Assembly (NCBI RefSeq): GCF_001886955.1
Contig: NZ_CP016804.1
Coordinates: forward strand, 1,798,001-1,862,000
DNA from: Halodesulfurarchaeum formicicum
GTDB taxonomy: Archaea; Halobacteriota; Halobacteria; Halobacteriales; Halobacteriaceae
Reading direction: 5' to 3'
DNA: 64,000 nucleotides
Numbering within the stretch: position 1 is the stretch's first letter; each line of letters begins with the position of its first letter. Positions 45,865 to 54,999 of the stretch are shown piece by piece. Under the pieces are notes generated by a model that searched no databases, had not been told where the DNA came from, and saw nothing but the letters and a program-made list of their open reading frames with translations. A program made the translations under genes and the position numbers.

Positions 45865-46196
45865 TGGGAATCCTCCTCGTCCATCAGGTCGATACCGATC
45901 GCGCGTTTGATCTGTTCGCGCAGGCCCGTCGCGCCCGCTGCCCCGCCTCCGAGCGTGACGAAGGTCGGTTCGATACTCTCGGAGACGATCTGCCGGGTGT
46001 TCGCGGAGAGGTGATCGAGGTCCTCGGCGTGCATGATGATAATGCCGACGTCCTCCCGATCGTAAACCGCTTCGACGGCGTCGTCGAGGCGATCGTCTTT
46101 CTCCCCGTCCCTGACGTTCTCGAAGATTCGGACCCCGGCCAGCCGGAAGCCGGTCGTGAACTCGGGGGCCCCAATGACGGCGATCTCCTGGCTCAT
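45861..46196 (-). CDS. atpF: A-type ATP synthase subunit F
   Basis: A 111-residue central-stalk subunit. [21 protein letters not shown] and [17 protein letters not shown] are typical; the C-terminus [12 protein letters not shown] forms the regulatory helix. It overlaps both neighbours by four bases. Confidence 0.95.
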   Translation of the reverse strand: MSQEIAVIGAPEFTTGFRLAGVRIFENVRDGEKDDRLDDAVEAVYDREDVGIIIMHAEDLDHLSANTRQIVSESIEPTFVTLGGGAAGATGLREQIKRAIGIDLMDEEDSQ

Positions 46197-47239
46197 AGCA
46201 TCACCAGTTCGTTCTCGATCGTCGACCGGTCAAGTCCGGTCTCCTTGCCGTGGGCGATAGCCCGAATGTTGTCCACTTCACGCTCCTTGGCGAGGATGTA
46301 GGCCAGGACCGGACAGACCGAAAGCGGGTAGACATGCGAGAGACGATCCGCAAAGGAGAGCAGCGCCTCGTCGAGTGCCCGTTCGAACTGGGTGAGGTTG
46401 GCCTCGGCATCGAGGGAGTCGATCGCCGGCCCGAGATGCTTGCCGTATCGGCTCTCCCGGAGGTGGGTGATCAACTGGTCCTGGTCGGTCGCCAACTGTG
46501 CGATCTCCTCGCTGTCGAAAAGTTGGCCACCCTCGATGAAGTACTCGCGAGGGTCGATCTCCGCGCCGGAGCGGACGATTCGGAGGACGTTTCGCACGTT
46601 CCGGAAGTCGATCTCGGTCCTGAGGAACTCGGCGTAGAGCGCCATCGGCCCCTCATCCGGGATCTGGTCCTCCAGCAGGCCCTCGTAGTACGCCCGGTCG
46701 ATCGCGTTTTCCAGGGGTGTGAGCAGCCCAGTCTCCTCGTAATCGGGGTAGGCCTCGACGACCGCGTCACCGAAGGTCGTCTCCTCGATGATCTCGACGA
46801 TGGCCTCGATGTCGGGGGCCGCGATCAGGCGGTCCAGAAACTCCGGTTCGAGTTCGCCGGCGTCGATGAGGTTCTCCTCGATCTCCTCGTCCTCGGCGTC
46901 GGAAAACCGACCCCGGAGGACCGTCTTCAGGTTCCAGGCGTCGAACTTCCGCAGGTACCGGGCCACCAGTTCGTACAGTTCTCCCTCCGAGAACCGGAGC
47001 AAGTCGTCGAACGCCCGGGCGAGGTTCCGGTTCAGGGCGTACTCGATCAACTGGACGCCGCTGTACCGAGCCCCGAGATCGTTGATCTCGGCCTGGTAGG
47101 GGGACTCCTCCATGAAACGGGCGATGCCGCCCAGTCCCATCCCGAGTAGCTTCCGATAGTCCTCCTCGGCGAACAGGGAGGCACGTCGGTGCCGAACGCG
47201 GGCGACGACGTACTCGTAGTTGGCCGAGCGGTTCGTCAT
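46193..47239 (-). CDS. atpC: A-type ATP synthase subunit C
   Basis: A 348-residue subunit (V-ATPase d type) linking the rotor ring to the central stalk. It begins with [17 protein letters not shown], and [11 protein letters not shown] and [18 protein letters not shown] are characteristic. It overlaps atpE and atpF. Confidence 0.96.
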   Translation of the reverse strand: MTNRSANYEYVVARVRHRRASLFAEEDYRKLLGMGLGGIARFMEESPYQAEINDLGARYSGVQLIEYALNRNLARAFDDLLRFSEGELYELVARYLRKFDAWNLKTVLRGRFSDAEDEEIEENLIDAGELEPEFLDRLIAAPDIEAIVEIIEETTFGDAVVEAYPDYEETGLLTPLENAIDRAYYEGLLEDQIPDEGPMALYAEFLRTEIDFRNVRNVLRIVRSGAEIDPREYFIEGGQLFDSEEIAQLATDQDQLITHLRESRYGKHLGPAIDSLDAEANLTQFERALDEALLSFADRLSHVYPLSVCPVLAYILAKEREVDNIRAIAHGKETGLDRSTIENELVML

Positions 47240-47811
47240 TGCTCCTCGAAGAGCACGTCACTCAACTCTTTCAGGTGCTCGTCCCAGACAGTCTCCAGGG
47301 TCGAGTCGAAGGTGTTGTCGACCCGGATCCGTCCGTCGCTGCCTTCGAGCACCACACCGCCGAGACAGTCAGTCTCGCCGGCGAGTTCGAACCCGTCGTA
47401 GTCCTCGAGGAGGTCCTCGACGAGCGATTCGTCCTCGGCCCGGCAGTAGACAGCAGCCTCGTCGAACTCCGTGACGGCGTCGGCCAGCAACGCCTCCGTG
47501 AGTTCGCGACGGTCCGCCTCGGGCAGGTCCTCGATCGCGTCCTCGACCCGCTCGCGAACCGTCCCCAGCACGTCCCGTCTGGCCTCGAGTCGCTGCTGTT
47601 TGGCCTCGAGTTTCGCGCTCGAGAGACGTTGCTCGCGAAGGCGAGCGATCTCGTTCTCGGCTTCGGCTTCGGCCGTCTCGTGGATCTCCGCCGCCTCGGT
47701 CTCGGCCTCGGCCCGGATGGCCTCGGCCTCCGCCTCGGCATCAGCGAGGATCTGTTCGGCCTGATCCTCGGCTTCCTCCCGGATGTCCGCGACGACCGTA
47801 TCAAGACTCAT
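47236..47811 (-). CDS. atpE: A-type ATP synthase subunit E
   Basis: A 191-residue peripheral-stalk subunit. The first 95 residues are a long Ala/Glu/Arg coiled coil that pairs with subunit H; the C-terminal part (AVYCRAEDESLVEDLL and CLGGVVLEGSDGRIRVDNTF) is the globular domain that touches the head. It overlaps atpC by four bases. Confidence 0.95.
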   Translation of the reverse strand: MSLDTVVADIREEAEDQAEQILADAEAEAEAIRAEAETEAAEIHETAEAEAENEIARLREQRLSSAKLEAKQQRLEARRDVLGTVRERVEDAIEDLPEADRRELTEALLADAVTEFDEAAVYCRAEDESLVEDLLEDYDGFELAGETDCLGGVVLEGSDGRIRVDNTFDSTLETVWDEHLKELSDVLFEEQ

Positions 47812-47820
47812 TGGTTGGCC

Positions 47821-48063
47821 TTAGACCACGAAGATCGTGACGAGTGCCAGAATCACCAGCGTCTCGGGAATGACCGTCAGGATCAGGCCCTGCCCGAAGA
47901 GGTCCTCGTCCTCGGCGATGGCCCCCATCGCGGCGGCCCCGATACTGCGCTCGGCCATCCCGGCACCGATTGTTGCAAGCCCGACTGCCAGCGCGGCAGC
48001 AGCCGTCGGGGAGATCAGTTCCTGTGCGAGTAGACCGGCGACGTTTGTGAGTGCTTCTAGCAT
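47821..48063 (-). CDS. atpK: A-type ATP synthase rotor subunit K
   Basis: An 80-residue proteolipid with two transmembrane helices, AAAALAVGLATIGAGMAERSIG and LILTVIPETLVILALVTIFVV. The ion-binding Glu is in VIPETLVIL of the second helix. No Na+-type glutamine signature is seen in helix 1, suggesting proton coupling. A single hairpin, not a duplicated one. Confidence 0.95.
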   Translation of the reverse strand: MLEALTNVAGLLAQELISPTAAAALAVGLATIGAGMAERSIGAAAMGAIAEDEDLFGQGLILTVIPETLVILALVTIFVV

Positions 48064-48070
48064 GGGTTAC

Positions 48071-50263
48071 TCAGTCCGTAGTCGTATACCGGCGGGTGTA
48101 TCCGAACGGGTTGTAGTTCGCCCCACCGCCTTCATAAAACTTCCCAAAGAACTCAACATACTCCAGGCGAACGGCCTGGAGACCGGCGCTCGTGATGCCC
48201 AGCGCGAGCACCAGGAGGTGCCCGACGAACAGCACGAGGAGGCCGCCCAGCCAGCCGATCGGGCCCATATTGACCAGGCCCTCGAAGAGGACTGACGCCC
48301 CCTCGGGCGCGTGGGCGTGCCCGCCGATCACCAGGAAGTGGAACAGACCCTCGGGGTCCTGGTAGGCCCCGAAGAAGAGCAGATTCACCACGAAGGCCAT
48401 CCCGGCCTTCGCGAGCAGGACGGCCGCGATCCGGGTGTAGGAGAGCACGTTCACCAGCACGTTGAGACTCTCCAGCGCGCCGATACCGCCCTCACCCAGG
48501 AGCAAAAGCGTCAGGCCGATTCCGGCCAGCGCCAGCCCGACCAGCCCCACAGTCTCGGGGAACCCACCGAATCCGAGGCCGAAGGCCACCTGATCGGCGG
48601 TGAGCGTCGTGCCCGACGGGATCGTCGCGCCGGCTCGGTTGAAAACCGTATAGAGCAGGTCGGGCTTCGCGCCGGCGGCGTGAGTGCTGAAGATCCACAG
48701 CCACATGCCGCCCATCAGGACGACCCAGGAGCCCTTCTCCAGGAAGGCGTCCTTGAGCCCGTGGCCCAGCAGGTTGACGAACCCGAAGACATAGCCCGCT
48801 GTCAGGTGGAAGAGCCCGACGAAGAGACTCAGGAACAGCCAGGCCTGTGCGTAGGCCAGGAAGTTCGGCTGGAGTCCCTTATGGAGCGGCGGGTGGCCAC
48901 CCCAGACCACGTCACCGAGCCCGTGGAGCCCGAATATCTCGCCGTAGAGCACGCCAAAGAGCATCGTGAAGACGCCGGCCCAGACGGCGATCCCGCCCAG
49001 GCTCCGGAGTCCGTCGCTGTCGACCCGCGAGACGATCAGGTACCCGATACCGGCATAGAGCGCACCGTAGCCCAGGTCGCCGATCATGAAGCCGAACATG
49101 ATCGGGAAGGTGAGCAGGATCGGGATCGTCGGGTCGAGTTCCCAGTAGGTCGGTCGGTTGATCGCCTTGACGAGCAGTTCGAAGGGCTTGGCGAAGGCGG
49201 GATTATCGAGGACCACCGGCGGGGAGTCCCCGGATTCGAGTTCGACGTTGCCACCGTCCGCGGCCACGTCCTCGGCCGGGCTCTCCGCAGTGGGTTCTTC
49301 GCCGTCAGCTTCGTGGTCGTCGTGTGTGGGCACGTACTCGCCGTGCTCGGCGACCTCCATCTGGTCGATCGCGACCCGTCCCGAAGCCGCCTCACTGACC
49401 GCGGTCTCGAAGGTCTCGAACTCCTCGGCCGGGAGCCAGCCCTCGGCCACGAAGGCGTGCTCGGTCGTCGCGAACCGCAGCGGCGCTTCCCCCTTCTGAA
49501 CGTCGATACTCAGGGCCTCCTCGACGGCCAGAAGGAACTCGGCGTGTTCCTCGCGAGCCGCGTCGAGGTCGGCTTCGACCGATTCGAGGTCGGCTTCGAG
49601 CTCCGCTTGCCGTGCTTCGAGCTGCTCCAGGTAGGCCTCGGGTTCGCCCTCGCCGTCCGGAATCTCGTACTCCGTGAACTCCACCCCGACCAGGGCGTCC
49701 TCCAGGGACGGCTCGCTGGGGTAGGCAAAGACCGCGAGCACGTCCGTCCCGGCAAAGACCTCGAAGGCCTCGATCTCCTCGGCGTCCGCGAGCGTGTCTT
49801 CGACGGCCTCGCGATCACCCGTGCCGACCATCACCGAGAGGTTCTCGTAGCCCCGGAGGAGATCGAAATCGATCCCCAGATCGACGAAGGGGTCGACCGA
49901 GTCCATCTCGTCCCGGACCCGGGTAAGCTCCGATCGGATCTCCGAGCGACGATCGTCCAGGTCCGTCACCGTCTCCCGGATCGACTCCAGACGGTCGGGA
50001 ACGGTCTCCCGGTCGAGGATCCGCTTCTGGTCCACCGCTGCCCCCTCGATGTCGAGCATGGACTGCAGGGACCGAACGGTGACCAGTTGATCCGCCGCGG
50101 ACTCGGCCCCCGAGAGCGGGGCCCCCGTCTCGAAGCCCTCGATCTGGCCTTCGTACTCCGAGAGGTGGACGAGTTCGAGGTCGTGGATGGCTTCGATGAC
50201 CGGCTCGATGACCTGGGTCGAGCCCGCCACCGAGACTTTGCTCATTCGCTCAGGTCTGAGCAT
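48071..50263 (-). CDS. atpI: A-type ATP synthase subunit I (a)
   Basis: A 730-residue membrane subunit carrying the ion path. The first half is a cytoplasmic coiled coil with an acidic insert rich in Asp and Glu (about 310-350). The second half has about seven helices, beginning PILLTFPIMFGFMIGDLGYG and including LNVLVNVLSYTRIAAVLLAKAG, which holds the essential Arg. The start MLRPERMSK overlaps atpH; an internal Met at 50245 is possible. Confidence 0.96.
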   Translation of the reverse strand: MLRPERMSKVSVAGSTQVIEPVIEAIHDLELVHLSEYEGQIEGFETGAPLSGAESAADQLVTVRSLQSMLDIEGAAVDQKRILDRETVPDRLESIRETVTDLDDRRSEIRSELTRVRDEMDSVDPFVDLGIDFDLLRGYENLSVMVGTGDREAVEDTLADAEEIEAFEVFAGTDVLAVFAYPSEPSLEDALVGVEFTEYEIPDGEGEPEAYLEQLEARQAELEADLESVEADLDAAREEHAEFLLAVEEALSIDVQKGEAPLRFATTEHAFVAEGWLPAEEFETFETAVSEAASGRVAIDQMEVAEHGEYVPTHDDHEADGEEPTAESPAEDVAADGGNVELESGDSPPVVLDNPAFAKPFELLVKAINRPTYWELDPTIPILLTFPIMFGFMIGDLGYGALYAGIGYLIVSRVDSDGLRSLGGIAVWAGVFTMLFGVLYGEIFGLHGLGDVVWGGHPPLHKGLQPNFLAYAQAWLFLSLFVGLFHLTAGYVFGFVNLLGHGLKDAFLEKGSWVVLMGGMWLWIFSTHAAGAKPDLLYTVFNRAGATIPSGTTLTADQVAFGLGFGGFPETVGLVGLALAGIGLTLLLLGEGGIGALESLNVLVNVLSYTRIAAVLLAKAGMAFVVNLLFFGAYQDPEGLFHFLVIGGHAHAPEGASVLFEGLVNMGPIGWLGGLLVLFVGHLLVLALGITSAGLQAVRLEYVEFFGKFYEGGGANYNPFGYTRRYTTTD

Positions 50264-50582
50264 GCACCGCCTCCGTGAACCGTTCGAGTGCGAGGTCCAC
50301 GGCGTCCTCGATGTGGGCCTCGGCGTCCGCTTTCAGTTGTTCGCGCTCCTCGGCGCCGGCTTCGAGGATCTCCTCGCGCTCGGATTCGACCGCCTCGCGA
50401 GCCGCCTCGAGTTCTTCCTCCCGGTGCGCCCGGGCCTCGGATTCCGCCTCGGAGACGATCTCCTCGGCGTCGCGCCTGGCTTGGGCGAGAATCTCCTCGG
50501 CCTCCTCCCGGGCGGCGGCGACGCGTTCCTCGGCGTCCGATTCAGCCGCCTTGATCGATTCGAGAACCTCTGGCCTCGGCAT
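50250..50582 (-). CDS. atpH: A-type ATP synthase subunit H
   Basis: A 110-residue, almost wholly coiled-coil protein (MPRPEVLESIKAAESDAEER, then Ala/Glu/Arg heptads), the peripheral-stalk partner of subunit E. It is the first gene of the leftward operon H-I-K-E-C-F-A-B-(metE)-D. ATG 50582 is chosen; upstream sequence in frame has no family similarity. Confidence 0.93.
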   Translation of the reverse strand: MPRPEVLESIKAAESDAEERVAAAREEAEEILAQARRDAEEIVSEAESEARAHREEELEAAREAVESEREEILEAGAEEREQLKADAEAHIEDAVDLALERFTEAVHAQT

Positions 50583-50708
50583 CTGATATCTAGGGAGTGG
50601 TACCAAGAGCGCGTATTTGGGAGTTGCGGAACCACGACAGCGCACCCGGCCAGGATCGGCTGTCCGGAAAGCAAGCGCTAAAGGGAGCCACCGCCCTATC
50701 GGGGCACA

Positions 50709-51332
50709 ATGGGCGTCCTGGAGGACAAGACCCGAGCGCGGTACTTCTACAAGTACCTCTCGAAGGTGTACGACCGGGTCAACGCGTTCGTCTTTACCGA
50801 ACCGATGCGCGCGGAGGCGCTGGAACTGCTCGATCTGGAACCGACAGACCGGGTCATCGACGTGGGCTGTGGCACCGGTTTCGGCACCGAGGGGCTCAAG
50901 CAGACGACTGATAACATCCTGGGCGTCGACCAGAGCCCCCACCAGATGGCAAAGGCCCGGGAACGCCTGGACGAGCGCGAGCTACTCGGGTTCACCATGG
51001 GCGACGCCGAGAACCTCCCCGTCCGGTCGAACACCTTCGATCACGCCTGGTCCTCCGGCTCGATCGAGTACTGGCCCAACCCCGTCCAGGGGCTGGCCGA
51101 GATGCGCCGGGTCGTCAAACCGGGCGGACGGGTCGTGGTCGTCGGCCCGTACTACCCCGACTCCTGGATCGGCCGGCGGATCGTGGACGCGATCATGCTC
51201 TTCTACGACGAGGCAGAAGCCGAGGAGATGTTCCAGGCCGCCGGGTTCGAAGAGACCCGCCACGAGGTCGTCGGCTCGAAGTACAAGTCAAACCTCGCCA
51301 TCGTCTCCGTCGGCGTCGTCCCCGAGCACTGA
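50709..51332 (+). CDS. SAM-dependent methyltransferase, quinone-type
   Basis: A 207-residue class I methyltransferase. The SAM loop is VIDVGCGTGFGTEGL; GVDQSPHQMAKAR and FTMGDAENLPVRSNTFD follow. SSGSIEYWPNP and VKPGGRVVVVGPYYP resemble MPBQ/MSBQ and menaquinone methyltransferases, so a role in quinone synthesis is a reasonable guess. Its last 45 bases overlap the convergent pilin gene. Confidence 0.82.
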   Translation: MGVLEDKTRARYFYKYLSKVYDRVNAFVFTEPMRAEALELLDLEPTDRVIDVGCGTGFGTEGLKQTTDNILGVDQSPHQMAKARERLDERELLGFTMGDAENLPVRSNTFDHAWSSGSIEYWPNPVQGLAEMRRVVKPGGRVVVVGPYYPDSWIGRRIVDAIMLFYDEAEAEEMFQAAGFEETRHEVVGSKYKSNLAIVSVGVVPEH

Positions 51333-51806
51333 ACTGCTGGCACTACCGAGGGGGCGCCCGTCCCGAACGAGTTCGACCTGCACAGTGTCACCGACTGCGA
51401 GCGACGGCTCGTTCGACCCGGAGACGGTGAGCGAGGCCTGCTCGCCGATCGACCAGGTCGGGTCCGCAGCGGAGTTAAACGGCCCCGTCGGCCCCGGCTC
51501 GAAGCCCGCCGTCGAGAAGAAGGGGACCGGCGGTTGCTCCTGCAGTGGCGTTCCGTCCACAGTGATGTGAACCGAGGCATGGGACAGGTCGACCGGGTCA
51601 CCGCCCTCGTGTGTGAGGGTGATCTCACCGTCAGCGGTCGCAGTAGCGGAGAGCCGGACGAAGTTCGTGGCGTCGCCGGCGTCCGGGCCGGCCACGACGC
51701 CACCGAGCGAGGCCGCACCGAGCGTACTGACCAGGACGGCGACGAGCACGACGGTGATCGCGGTCAGCAGGAGTGTCCCGAGGATCGGAGAGACGGCACG
51801 AGTCAT
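51288..51806 (-). CDS. archaeal type IV pilin-like protein
   Basis: A 172-residue secreted protein. The N-terminus MTRAVSPILGTLLLTAITVVL has a short basic leader, a PibD-type cleavage site after RA, and a hydrophobic stem, as in the haloarchaeal pilin N-terminal domain family (PF07790). The mature part is beta-rich with LTHEGGDPVDLSHASVHIT, common to these pilins. It may be a minor pilin or surface adhesin. It overlaps the convergent methyltransferase by 45 bases. Confidence 0.87.
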   Translation of the reverse strand: MTRAVSPILGTLLLTAITVVLVAVLVSTLGAASLGGVVAGPDAGDATNFVRLSATATADGEITLTHEGGDPVDLSHASVHITVDGTPLQEQPPVPFFSTAGFEPGPTGPFNSAADPTWSIGEQASLTVSGSNEPSLAVGDTVQVELVRDGRPLGSASSSVLGDDADGDDGEV

Positions 51807-51843
51807 GGGCCGGGTTGGCCCGGTCCCCCGACTTAAACCTAGG

Positions 51844-53010
51844 CTAGCGAGGATCCACGTCGAGTTCGAGTTCCTGATCGTCGGCCTCGGCGGTCACTGT
51901 GAAGTTCTCGGGTGGGGCGAGCGTCCAGACACTCGATTCGGGCCCGGTCTGGCCCGCGTAGGTGCCGTTTATCGATACCGATGCCGGCACCTGGCCCCCG
52001 GACTCGTTTGTCACTTGCACCCGCAGCGGCGATCCGGGATCGGCAGCCGAAACCCGGAGTGTCAGGTTCCCGGCAGTCGTCGACGGCCCGGGCGCGACGG
52101 GGAGGGTTGCGAGGGACTTCTGCTGGACCTCGCGGTAGACGTTCCCCGAGGAGGTGTCGAGCAGACTGTTCAGTCGCCCGTGGTCGTGTGAGAGCTGGAA
52201 TCGGAAGACATCGGCACCGACGGTGTTGATGCTGACGTCGCCTTTGTTCGTCCAGGCCCAGGGGTAGAGTTCACCGATCCGGTCCTGGGCGGCCCCCAGG
52301 TCGATCGTGCCGACGGTCCCGTCCCGGGCATCGGTCCGGGTGGCCTCCCGGACGTACTGCCCGCCTCGGAGCCCGCCGAGGACGACCCCGTGGTCCGCGG
52401 CGGCGACGTAGATCCGGTCGGTCTCGGGCCCGCCGGCAACTGCACTCCCCACCGCGTCCGCGATCGGCCCGACGTATCGAGCAGTGTCGGTCTGGAGGGC
52501 GCGGACGCGGTCCTGCAGACTCTCGTTCTGGGCACGCGTCTCGAAGTGATCGAGGGAGGACTCGATGGCGTGGGCCTCGCGGTTCACCGAACCCAGCACC
52601 GCGAGATACTGTTCCATCTCGATTTCGCCCGCGCGAAAGCGGTCACGAGCACGTTGTTCCCGGGTTTCGAGGGCCACGATTCGGTCCGCCGAGACCGCGA
52701 TCGCCTCGTCGAGGGCCCGTTCACCCGCCGACGGCGAGTTTTCGAACTCCTGGGCCACCGCGTACTGGGTAAGGGTCGCCGCCCCCGCGCCCGCCTCGCT
52801 CCCCACCGCGGCTGTCACGGATGTCGAGGCCGTGCCGAACCCGCGCCGATCGGCCGTATCGAGGTGCAGCATGCGTGTGGTGTTCGAAGCCGCACCCTCG
52901 ACCGGGGCCAGTCGCTCGTTCGTGGTGGCCTGGGCGGCCACGCCGGGGACCGAAAGCACGCTCGTCACGAGCAAAAGCCCCGCGAGGATCGCGATGAGCG
53001 GGCGATTCAT
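51844..53010 (-). CDS. secreted haloarchaeal protein (DUF7096-like)
   Basis: A 388-residue protein with signal peptide MNRPLIAILAGLLLVTSVLSVPGVAAQ. A helical region with LDTADRRGFGTASTSV and ALETREQRARDRFRAGEIE is followed by a C-terminal beta region ending in an immunoglobulin-like LRVQVTNESGGQVPASVSING. This layout is common in haloarchaea and is of unknown function. It is divergent from the membrane-anchored HTH gene, 122 bases apart, suggesting a common process at the cell surface. Confidence 0.8.
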   Translation of the reverse strand: MNRPLIAILAGLLLVTSVLSVPGVAAQATTNERLAPVEGAASNTTRMLHLDTADRRGFGTASTSVTAAVGSEAGAGAATLTQYAVAQEFENSPSAGERALDEAIAVSADRIVALETREQRARDRFRAGEIEMEQYLAVLGSVNREAHAIESSLDHFETRAQNESLQDRVRALQTDTARYVGPIADAVGSAVAGGPETDRIYVAAADHGVVLGGLRGGQYVREATRTDARDGTVGTIDLGAAQDRIGELYPWAWTNKGDVSINTVGADVFRFQLSHDHGRLNSLLDTSSGNVYREVQQKSLATLPVAPGPSTTAGNLTLRVSAADPGSPLRVQVTNESGGQVPASVSINGTYAGQTGPESSVWTLAPPENFTVTAEADDQELELDVDPR

Positions 53011-53132
53011 ACGCCCCACTTTGGCATCGGCCGTCAAAAACAATGCGGAGCGCCAGACGACGAGTTGATCGACTTCGATCGGCGTCGTACCAATGGAAAG
53101 TTCTTTGCCCGTCCCCGGGCCAGCACCAGACG

Positions 53133-54158
53133 ATGCGACGGGCCCTCCTGGTCGGTGTCCTCCTCGCCCTCCTGCTCGGTGTGGCCGCCCCAGCCGCGGC
53201 GACTCCCACCCACGAGGAGACGACCTTCGCCGTCGAGATCCAGGAGACGGGTGATGCCGTCTGGACGGTCTCGACGAGCTACACCCTCGAATCCGACGCC
53301 GACCGGGCGGCCTTCGACCAGCTCCGGTCCGAGTTCGAGGCGGGCACCGGGCCGGGCCCGAGCGTGGACACCTTCCGGAGCGCGGCCGACCAGGTGGCCG
53401 CACAGACAGACCGGGACATGGAGATCACGGCAGTCGATCGATCGAGTTCGGTGACCGAGTCCGAGAACGTCACCGGGACGCTCACCCTCACGTTCACCTG
53501 GACGAACTTCGCCGTGGTCACCGAAAAGCAGGTGTCAGTCGAGTCGGCCTTCGCCGGGGGCTGGTTCGGTGACCTCGCGGCCGACCAGACCCTCACTATC
53601 GAGCCGCCCTCCGGCTATCGGGTCCAGACGGCCACCCCCTCCACGGACATCGTGGACGGCGCACTGTGCTGGAACGGGCCCCAGCAGTTCGAGGCGGGCG
53701 AGCCGGGAGTCGTCTTCGAGACGGTCACGGTCCCCGGCATCGGCCTCGATCCGATGGTAGCCCTGGGCCTGCTGGCAGCCGTGGTCGGCGGCGGTCTGCT
53801 CCTCCTGGGGTGGCGAAACGACTATCTCGGCGGGCTGGGGATCGGGACCGCGGCGCCGGAAGAGTCCGACGAGACGACCCCGCCGACCGACGAACCGCCG
53901 GCTGCTGGGGCGGGCGAGCAGTCCGAGTCCGACACGGCGGCCGTCGATACTGACCTGTTGAGCGACGAGGAGCGGGTCGAGCGGCTGCTCAGGGAGAACG
54001 ACGGCCGGATGAAACAGGCCCGGATCGTCGAGGAGACCCGCTGGTCGAACGCCAAGGTCTCCCAGTTGCTCTCAGCGATGGAAGCCGCGGGCCGGGTCGA
54101 GAAACTCCGGATCGGGCGGGAGAACCTGATCTCCCTGCCCGAGGAATCCGAAGAGTAG
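53133..54158 (+). CDS. membrane-anchored protein with outside sensor and inside HTH
   Basis: A 341-residue protein. A signal peptide (RRALLVGVLLALLLGVAAPAAA) leads to an extracellular beta-rich domain of about 185 residues; a transmembrane helix is at about 208-228 (MVALGLLAAVVGGGLLLLGW). After a Pro/Glu/Thr linker, the last 65 residues form a winged HTH (EERVERLLRENDGRMKQARI and SNAKVSQLLSAMEAAGRVEK). It resembles DUF7345/DUF7343 proteins. The topology suggests a one-component transmembrane regulator. Confidence 0.82.
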   Translation: MRRALLVGVLLALLLGVAAPAAATPTHEETTFAVEIQETGDAVWTVSTSYTLESDADRAAFDQLRSEFEAGTGPGPSVDTFRSAADQVAAQTDRDMEITAVDRSSSVTESENVTGTLTLTFTWTNFAVVTEKQVSVESAFAGGWFGDLAADQTLTIEPPSGYRVQTATPSTDIVDGALCWNGPQQFEAGEPGVVFETVTVPGIGLDPMVALGLLAAVVGGGLLLLGWRNDYLGGLGIGTAAPEESDETTPPTDEPPAAGAGEQSESDTAAVDTDLLSDEERVERLLRENDGRMKQARIVEETRWSNAKVSQLLSAMEAAGRVEKLRIGRENLISLPEESEE

Positions 54159-54204
54159 CGCAGTTTCAGAAGGATTTACGGCAGGGGCGGAGAAGTCCCA
54201 GGTG

Positions 54205-54999
54205 ATGAAGATTCTGGTCACCTTCGCCGAGGTGGCAGCCGTCGCGGACAACTTCGAGATCGAGGACGGGGCGGTCGCCGACCGCTACCTGGAGTATGAT
54301 CTCAACGAGTGGGACGAGTACGCCCTGGAGGCGGCCGTCTCCCTCCGCGAGGAGGGGATCGCCGAGGAGGTCGTCACCGTGACCATCGGGCCGGAGCGCT
54401 CGGCGGACACCATCCGGATGGCCCTCGCGAAAGGGGCCGACCGGGCGATCCGGATCTGGGGTGATGACCTGGAAGGCGACCCCCTGGAGGACGTCTCGAC
54501 CCGCGCGGCTCTCATGGCCCCCGTCGTCGAGGCCGAAGCACCCACCCTCGTTCTCTCGGGCGTCCAGGCGGCTGACGACGGCTACGGGTCGACCGGCGTC
54601 TCGCTGGCCCGCACCCTCGGCTGGCAGTGGGGCGCGGTCGTCAACGACTTCACGCTCGATCGTGAGGCCGACTCCGTCCGGGTCAGACGGGAACTCGAGG
54701 GTGGCATCGAGGAGCTCACGACCCTCTCGCTGCCGGCGGTGCTAACCATCCAGACCGGGATCAACGACCCCCGGTACGCCAGCCTGAGAGGACTCCAGGA
54801 GGCCCAGAAACAGGAGATCGACGTACAGACCCCCGCTGAGCTGGGCGTCGGGGCCGACCGGCTCGAACCCCGGCTCGAGCGAGGTGAACTCACAGAGCCA
54901 CCGAGTCGCGGGGACACCGAGTACGTGGAGGGGGACCCACCCGAACAGGCGACGGCGATCGCAGAGCAACTCATCGAATCGGGGGTGGTCCAGGAATGA
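54205..54999 (+). CDS. etfB: electron transfer flavoprotein subunit beta
   Basis: A 264-residue EtfB. It begins MKILVTFAEVAAV; the family motif is LSGVQAADDGYGSTGVSLA, and LPAVLTIQTGINDPRYASLRG is the AMP-binding region. With EtfA it carries electrons from acyl-CoA or other dehydrogenases to the quinone pool. ATG 54205 is used; a GTG three bases earlier is possible. It overlaps etfA by four bases. Confidence 0.95.
   Translation: MKILVTFAEVAAVADNFEIEDGAVADRYLEYDLNEWDEYALEAAVSLREEGIAEEVVTVTIGPERSADTIRMALAKGADRAIRIWGDDLEGDPLEDVSTRAALMAPVVEAEAPTLVLSGVQAADDGYGSTGVSLARTLGWQWGAVVNDFTLDREADSVRVRRELEGGIEELTTLSLPAVLTIQTGINDPRYASLRGLQEAQKQEIDVQTPAELGVGADRLEPRLERGELTEPPSRGDTEYVEGDPPEQATAIAEQLIESGVVQE

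Noticed and set aside
48311-50278. A long plus-strand open frame opposite atpI
   Set aside because: It is the shadow of atpI; no motif, and it crosses the atpH/atpI junction.
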